This document shows positions 7,730-11,522 of a DNA stretch of 11,522 nt, in pieces (the stretch's first letter is position 1; every line of letters starts with the position of its first letter). Below the pieces are notes generated by a model, which worked only from the letters and a program-made list of their open reading frames with translations, ran no database searches and was not told the origin of the DNA. Position numbers and translations under genes: made by a program. Source of the DNA: CAZQAA01 sp964591255 (lineage in GTDB: Bacteria; Desulfobacterota; DSM-4660; Desulfatiglandales; Desulfatiglandaceae). The DNA lies in NCBI GenBank assembly GCA_964591255.1, contig CAZQAA010000085.1, positions 1 through 11,522 on the forward strand, given 5' to 3'.

Positions 7730-9103
7730 ATGTTGGCTGAGCCCTATCGCATAAAAGTAGTGGAACCTATAAAGATGACGACCCGGGAGGAACGAAAAAA
7801 AATCCTCCAGGAGGCTGGATATAACATGTTCATGGTGCCGGCAGAAGCTGTATACATTGACCTTTTGACCGATAGCGGGACCAATGCCATGTCTCAAGAC
7901 CAGTGGGCAGGAATAATGAGAGGAGATGAGTCCTATGCCGGTTGTCGTAACTTTTTCCATCTAAGAGACACGATAAAAAAGATATTCGGATTTGAATATT
8001 TTGTCCCGACCCACCAGGGAAGGCCATCAGAAAATATACTTTTCACCCTCCTTGTAAAAAAGGGAGATTTTGTACCCAACAATATGCACTTTGACTCCAC
8101 ACGTGCCCATGTGCTCGACAAGGGTGGGATTCCACAAGATATGGTTATTGAAGCTGCCTATGATCTCAGGAATTACCACCCATTCAAAGGGAACATGGAT
8201 GTAGTCCGGTTGAAAAAATTCATAACAGAGGTGGGAGAGGATAAAATCCCGCTGATAATGCTTACCCTCACTAACAATACTGGTGGAGGACAGCCTGTAT
8301 CATTAGACAATATAAGAGAGGTAAGAAATGTAGCCGACAAACATGGTATCCCGCTCTTCTTTGATGCGGCCCGCTTTGCGGAGAATGCCTATTTTATCAA
8401 ATATAGAGAAAAAAAATTCAGTCAGTACAATATAGAAAAGATTGTCCTGGAAATGATGAGTATGGCAGACGGTTTTACCATGAGTTGTAAAAAAGACGGG
8501 CTAGTAAACATGGGTGGTCTTTTAGCCATGCGGGACAAGGATCTATTCGAACGTGCAAAGCAGCTTTTGATTCTAATGGAGGGTTTTCCGACTTATGGAG
8601 GCCTGTCGGGACGTGATCTTGAAGCACTCAGTATCGGACTCAGGGAAGTGGTAAAAGAGGATTATCTCATATGGCGTATCGGTCAGGTTCAATACTTAGG
8701 GAAAAGGTTGTTGGATGCAGGTATCCCATTGAGCCAACCCACAGGTGGACATGCCGTGTATATCGACATAAAGGAGTTCTTTCCACATCTGCAGCAGGAG
8801 CTGTTTCCAGACAACACATTTGCTACGGCACTCTATCTGGAAGCAGGGATAAGGACAGCAGCCCTTGGTAGCACAGCATTTGCTCAACGGGATGAAAAGA
8901 CGGGCAATATGATATATCCTGCACTGGAGCTGGTGAGACTGGCAATCCCGCGAAGGGTATATACCAACAGTCATATGGATCTGGTAGCAGATGCCGTAAT
9001 AGAATTGCACAAAAAAAAGGATACACTAAAAGGTCTGAAGCTTACGTATGATCCCCCCGTGTTACGGCATTTTACAGCAAAATTCGAACCGCTGATAAAA
9101 TAG
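7730..9103 (+). CDS. tnaA: PLP-dependent beta-eliminating lyase, tryptophanase-like (tyrosine phenol-lyase family)
   Basis: Expected to split L-tryptophan into indole, pyruvate and ammonia. PLP should bind Lys255 in the MSCKKDG segment, with D212 and R215 (FDAAR) holding the cofactor ring and Y69 (GDESYAG) as the acid. R98 (THQGR) and R403 (LVRLAIPRR) complete the site. Much of the chain looks like tyrosine phenol-lyase (TNAMSQDQWAG, LVNMGG), and it lacks the short insertion of E. coli TnaA after residue 110. However, the residues known to set specificity are those of tryptophanase: D122 where tyrosine phenol-lyase has Thr124, L379 where it has Arg381 (Ile in TnaA), and H447 where it has Phe448 (His463 in TnaA). 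Length is 457, normal. The ATG follows AGAGGAG (7715-7721) at 8 bases. No tnaC leader is present in the 41-base gap. A different beta-elimination substrate remains possible. Confidence 0.85.
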   Translation: MLAEPYRIKVVEPIKMTTREERKKILQEAGYNMFMVPAEAVYIDLLTDSGTNAMSQDQWAGIMRGDESYAGCRNFFHLRDTIKKIFGFEYFVPTHQGRPSENILFTLLVKKGDFVPNNMHFDSTRAHVLDKGGIPQDMVIEAAYDLRNYHPFKGNMDVVRLKKFITEVGEDKIPLIMLTLTNNTGGGQPVSLDNIREVRNVADKHGIPLFFDAARFAENAYFIKYREKKFSQYNIEKIVLEMMSMADGFTMSCKKDGLVNMGGLLAMRDKDLFERAKQLLILMEGFPTYGGLSGRDLEALSIGLREVVKEDYLIWRIGQVQYLGKRLLDAGIPLSQPTGGHAVYIDIKEFFPHLQQELFPDNTFATALYLEAGIRTAALGSTAFAQRDEKTGNMIYPALELVRLAIPRRVYTNSHMDLVADAVIELHKKKDTLKGLKLTYDPPVLRHFTAKFEPLIK

Positions 9104-9139
9104 GACATTTTAAAATTGGCCGTTTTGAAGGGGGTGTCC
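9103..9139 (+). other. Long bulged hairpin at the end of the lyase gene
   Basis: GGACA (9103-9107) pairs with TGTCC (9135-9139). Inside it, 9108-9116 pairs with 9122-9130 over nine pairs (with G-T wobbles), leaving loop TGGCC and a GGGG bulge at 9131-9134. It starts on the last base of the lyase stop codon. There is no T-run after it, so it is not a standard intrinsic terminator; it could stabilise the 3' end of the mRNA or attenuate read-through into trpE. Confidence 0.35.
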
Positions 9140-9147
9140 ATATTGTA

Positions 9148-9176
9148 TTCGCTAATCGAGTGCATTCATCTATAAC
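9148..9176 (+). promoter_or_regulatory. Candidate sigma-70 promoter for the trp operon
   Basis: TTCGCT (9148-9153, three of six consensus bases) and TATAAC (9171-9176, five of six) are 17 bases apart, the ideal spacing. Transcription would begin near 9183, leaving a leader of only about 20 bases before the trpE GTG, too short for attenuation. The weak -35 makes this tentative. Confidence 0.35.
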
Positions 9177-9203
9177 CATGTTTCTTACTGGGGTTTATAA
9201 AAA

Positions 9204-10700
9204 GTGAAATTCAAACCTTCATTTTCGGAATTCAGTGCCATGTCAAAGCAGGGAAACCTTATCCCTGTATTTAAAGAATTTCTCGGAGATATAGAGACGC
9301 CGGTTTCGGCTTATTTCAAAATAGAAGACAAGACCTTTTCATACCTTCTGGAGAGCGCTGAACTGGGTGAAGAATGGGGACGTTACAGTTTTATTGGTTA
9401 CAAACCCTATTTAGTGGTAAAGGCATATGACCAGGAGATACATATAGAAAAAAATGGTAAAAAGAAGATTATCAAAGGAGGGCAAAATCCATTAGAGATC
9501 TTGAGAGAACTGAGCCATGATTTCAGGCCGGTCACCATAGGAGGGCTTTCCCCGTTTCAAGGGGGTCTTGTAGGGTATGTCAATTACGACCTTATCAGAA
9601 AATGGGAACGCCTGCCCGGACTCTCGGCAGCATCCCCCGTGCTTCCTGAAGCCGTGTTTAGTGTAGTCAGGCGTCTCATCGTATTTGACCATCTCACCTA
9701 TAAAATCAAAGTAGTTGCCTTTGTACACCTGTCTGGGGAAAAAAATCTGAAAAATGCATATGATGAGGCATGTGGGGAAATAGATAAAACGGTTGATGAG
9801 TTAAGGCGGCCACTGATTAATGTATGCACTGGAGAACAGTTTGCAATTTCAAAACTTAAATCTAATTTTGAAAGAGAGAGGTTCAAATCTGCAGTACTTA
9901 AGGCGAAAGAATATATAGTTGCCGGAGATATAATTCAGGTAGTCCTGTCCCAAAGATTTTCCGCCAGGCTAACCGGAGATACATTCGGATTATACCGGCA
10001 TCTGCGAAGTATAAATCCTTCACCTTATATGTTTTATCTCAATTTCGATGATATCAAATTAATAGGCGCCTCTCCGGAAATCCTTGTTCGTTTGACAGAT
10101 GGCAAGATCGAGGTTCGGCCTATTGCAGGCACACGGGCGAGAGGGGAAACTCTTGATGCCGACAAGGCCTTGGAGGAAGACCTTATGTCTGACCCTAAGG
10201 AGAGGGCAGAACATATCATGTTGGTTGACCTGGGAAGAAACGATGTAGGCAAGGTCGCCATGCCTGGAACTGTTACCGTACCAAGGCTCATGGAAGTGGA
10301 ACGATATTCTCATGTAATGCATATTGTCTCTAGAGTAGAAGGCGTTTTGAAATCGGGGGTAGACAGTTTTGACGTGTTCATGGCCGCCTTTCCAGCGGGT
10401 ACAGTGTCTGGTGCCCCAAAGATAAGGGCCATGGAAATCATAAACGAACTGGAAGGGTCTCCAAGGGGTCCTTATGCCGGGGCAGTGGGTTATTTCGGTT
10501 TTAATGGTAATATGGACTTCTGTATTACCATCCGCACTATTGCTGTCATAAAAGATAGATTGTTCATTCAAGTGGGTGCCGGAATCGTGGCAGACTCCAC
10601 TCCCGAGGGAGAATATGAGGAAACATTGAGAAAAGGCAAGGCCATGTTCAAGGCTGTAGAAAAGGTAATGGAAAATGATTCTGTTAATAGACAACTATGA
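9204..10700 (+). CDS. trpE: Anthranilate synthase component I
   Basis: Makes anthranilate from chorismate, the first step specific to tryptophan; ammonia comes from the TrpG subunit. Residues 48-51 (LLES) match the conserved tryptophan feedback-inhibition element. The C-terminal chorismate-binding domain carries AGDIIQVVLSQRF, GASPEILVRL, VRPIAGTRARG, HIMLVDLGRNDVGKV, FPAGTVSGAPKIRAMEII and GAGIVADSTPEGEYEETL, all catalytic or Mg-binding signatures. Length, 498, is standard. The start is GTG at 9204, giving MKFKPSFSEFSAMSKQGNLI, which fits TrpE N-termini better than ATG 9240; TGGGG at 9189-9193 is the likely ribosome binding site. The last 26 bases overlap trpG, so the two subunits are translationally coupled. 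It is 100 bases after the tryptophanase-like gene. End-product inhibition is expected from the LLES motif. Confidence 0.96.
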   Translation: MKFKPSFSEFSAMSKQGNLIPVFKEFLGDIETPVSAYFKIEDKTFSYLLESAELGEEWGRYSFIGYKPYLVVKAYDQEIHIEKNGKKKIIKGGQNPLEILRELSHDFRPVTIGGLSPFQGGLVGYVNYDLIRKWERLPGLSAASPVLPEAVFSVVRRLIVFDHLTYKIKVVAFVHLSGEKNLKNAYDEACGEIDKTVDELRRPLINVCTGEQFAISKLKSNFERERFKSAVLKAKEYIVAGDIIQVVLSQRFSARLTGDTFGLYRHLRSINPSPYMFYLNFDDIKLIGASPEILVRLTDGKIEVRPIAGTRARGETLDADKALEEDLMSDPKERAEHIMLVDLGRNDVGKVAMPGTVTVPRLMEVERYSHVMHIVSRVEGVLKSGVDSFDVFMAAFPAGTVSGAPKIRAMEIINELEGSPRGPYAGAVGYFGFNGNMDFCITIRTIAVIKDRLFIQVGAGIVADSTPEGEYEETLRKGKAMFKAVEKVMENDSVNRQL

Positions 10701-11256
10701 CTCCTTTACATACAACCTGGTTCAGATACTCCTGGGCCAAAATCAGGAAATAGATGTATTTCGGAATGACCAAATAACGATACCTGAGATAGAGGAAAGA
10801 GGACCGTCAGGTCTAATGATTTCTCCGGGACCCGGCACACCGGCAAAATCGGGAATATCAGTAGAAGCCGTGCGCCATTTCGGCGCAAAGATTCCCATCT
10901 TGGGTGTGTGCTTAGGGCACCAGGCAATCGCTACTGCATTTGGAGGCAAAGTAGTCAGGGCCCCTCGTATAATGCATGGAAAAACATCCCTCATCTTTCA
11001 TGACAGCAAATTTCTTTATCATGGTCTTCCTAATCCCTTTGAAGCAGTACGGTATCATTCCCTGATTGTTGATAGGGATTCGTTGCCTGATTGCTTTGAA
11101 ATAAGCGCCTGGACGGAAAGGGGAGAAATCATGGGTATAAGGCACCTTGAGTACGCCGTTGAGGGAGTACAATTTCATCCCGAATCCATCTTGACAAAGA
11201 AGGGTCCCAAAATCTTACAAAATTTTGCAGTACAGGGGTCCTACTATCATGATTAG
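10675..11256 (+). CDS. trpG: Anthranilate synthase component II (glutamine amidotransferase)
   Basis: Hydrolyses glutamine and passes ammonia to TrpE. It is a class I glutamine amidotransferase: DNYDSFTYNLVQ at residues 6-17, the oxyanion strand ISPGPGTP (49-56), nucleophile Cys79 in GVCLGHQAI, and the His168/Glu170 pair in GVQFHPESI. GKTSLIFHD (102-110) and RYHSLIV are also typical of TrpG and PabA. The 193-residue length is that of a stand-alone subunit, not fused to TrpD. Placement between trpE and trpD supports TrpG, although a shared role with PabB in folate synthesis cannot be excluded. The ATG at 10675 overlaps trpE by 26 bases; AAGG lies 9 bases upstream. Confidence 0.95.
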   Translation: MILLIDNYDSFTYNLVQILLGQNQEIDVFRNDQITIPEIEERGPSGLMISPGPGTPAKSGISVEAVRHFGAKIPILGVCLGHQAIATAFGGKVVRAPRIMHGKTSLIFHDSKFLYHGLPNPFEAVRYHSLIVDRDSLPDCFEISAWTERGEIMGIRHLEYAVEGVQFHPESILTKKGPKILQNFAVQGSYYHD

Positions 11257-11522
11257 GGAAGTTATTGCAAAGGTAGTATCAGGAGATAACCTGACCGAGT
11301 CTGAAATAAAAAAGACCTTTGCTTTCATCATGGCGGGCAAGGCCACATCCGCCCAGATCGCTGCATTTATTACCGCTCTGAGATTGAAAGGAGAAACTGT
11401 TGATGAAATCACGGGCGCTGCAAAGGCAATGAGGACCGTGGCCTTAAAATTATGGTCTGATGATGACTATCCCGATGAAATGGGAACTGTCCTCGATACC
11501 TGCGGTACTGGTGGAGACGGTG
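11249..11522 (+). CDS. trpD: Anthranilate phosphoribosyltransferase (3' partial)
   Basis: Joins anthranilate to PRPP, the second step of tryptophan synthesis. Only the first 91 codons are in the window. They read MIREVIAKVVSGDNLTESEI at the start, then the helical N-terminal domain with the MAGKATSAQIAAFITALRLK stretch that is typical of the family. They end in LDTCGTGGDG, the glycine-rich loop that binds PRPP. ATG 11249 overlaps the trpG stop by 8 bases, and AGGGG (11234-11238) sits 10 bases upstream. The reading frame runs off the right edge; trpC, F, B and A may follow but cannot be seen. Confidence 0.95.
   Translation, partial: MIREVIAKVVSGDNLTESEIKKTFAFIMAGKATSAQIAAFITALRLKGETVDEITGAAKAMRTVALKLWSDDDYPDEMGTVLDTCGTGGDG

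Noticed and set aside
9178..9207. Nine-codon frame MFLTGVYKK as a trp leader peptide
   Set aside because: It has no Trp codons and no ribosome binding site, and its ATG would lie before the start point of the candidate promoter, so classical attenuation is not supported.
10059..10694. A 211-codon reading frame on the - strand inside trpE
   Set aside because: It lies wholly within trpE, whose catalytic motifs are intact, and its product has no recognisable domain; it is a shadow frame.
1..11522. Mobile elements, CRISPR arrays, tRNA or rRNA genes, anti-phage systems
   Set aside because: No transposase or integrase, regular direct repeats, cloverleaf or rRNA-like stretch was seen; the genes are ordinary chromosomal ones on one strand.

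Overview
The window reads as a piece of core chromosome from a Gram-negative, probably anaerobic bacterium. Desulfobacterota (the former Deltaproteobacteria) is the best guess. That rests on gene content (SurA-type foldases, RpoH sigma factor, outer-membrane-type lipoproteins), protein style and base composition judged by eye; no taxonomic search was possible. All eleven genes lie on the + strand, tightly packed, with no mobile element, CRISPR array, tRNA or rRNA seen.

Bases 1-6834 form an envelope and stress block. It holds a parvulin-type peptidyl-prolyl isomerase whose 5' end is cut by the window edge, a SurA-like periplasmic foldase, tyrosyl-tRNA synthetase (tyrS), an RpoH-type heat-shock sigma factor, a membrane-anchored protein with about 15 TPRs, and a LolB/DUF4292-like lipoprotein. 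Gaps are between -4 and +67 bases, so most or all of it could be one transcript. The theme is making and monitoring outer-membrane proteins and lipoproteins, with a heat-shock sigma factor in the middle.

Bases 6835-9103 hold a two-gene unit: a class I SAM-dependent methyltransferase and a PLP-dependent beta-eliminating lyase of the tryptophanase/tyrosine phenol-lyase family. The lyase looks like tyrosine phenol-lyase in much of its sequence, but the residues known to decide substrate choice are those of tryptophanase.

Bases 9104-11522 are the start of a tryptophan biosynthesis operon: trpE, trpG and the first 91 codons of trpD. trpE/trpG and trpG/trpD overlap, which suggests translational coupling. 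A gene predicted to break tryptophan down thus sits 100 bases upstream of the genes that make it, on the same strand. This is the most interesting arrangement in the window. I see no wholly new system; the points worth following are the lyase/methyltransferase pair and its neighbour, two intergenic inverted repeats, and repeated TTGA/GTGA stop-start junctions.
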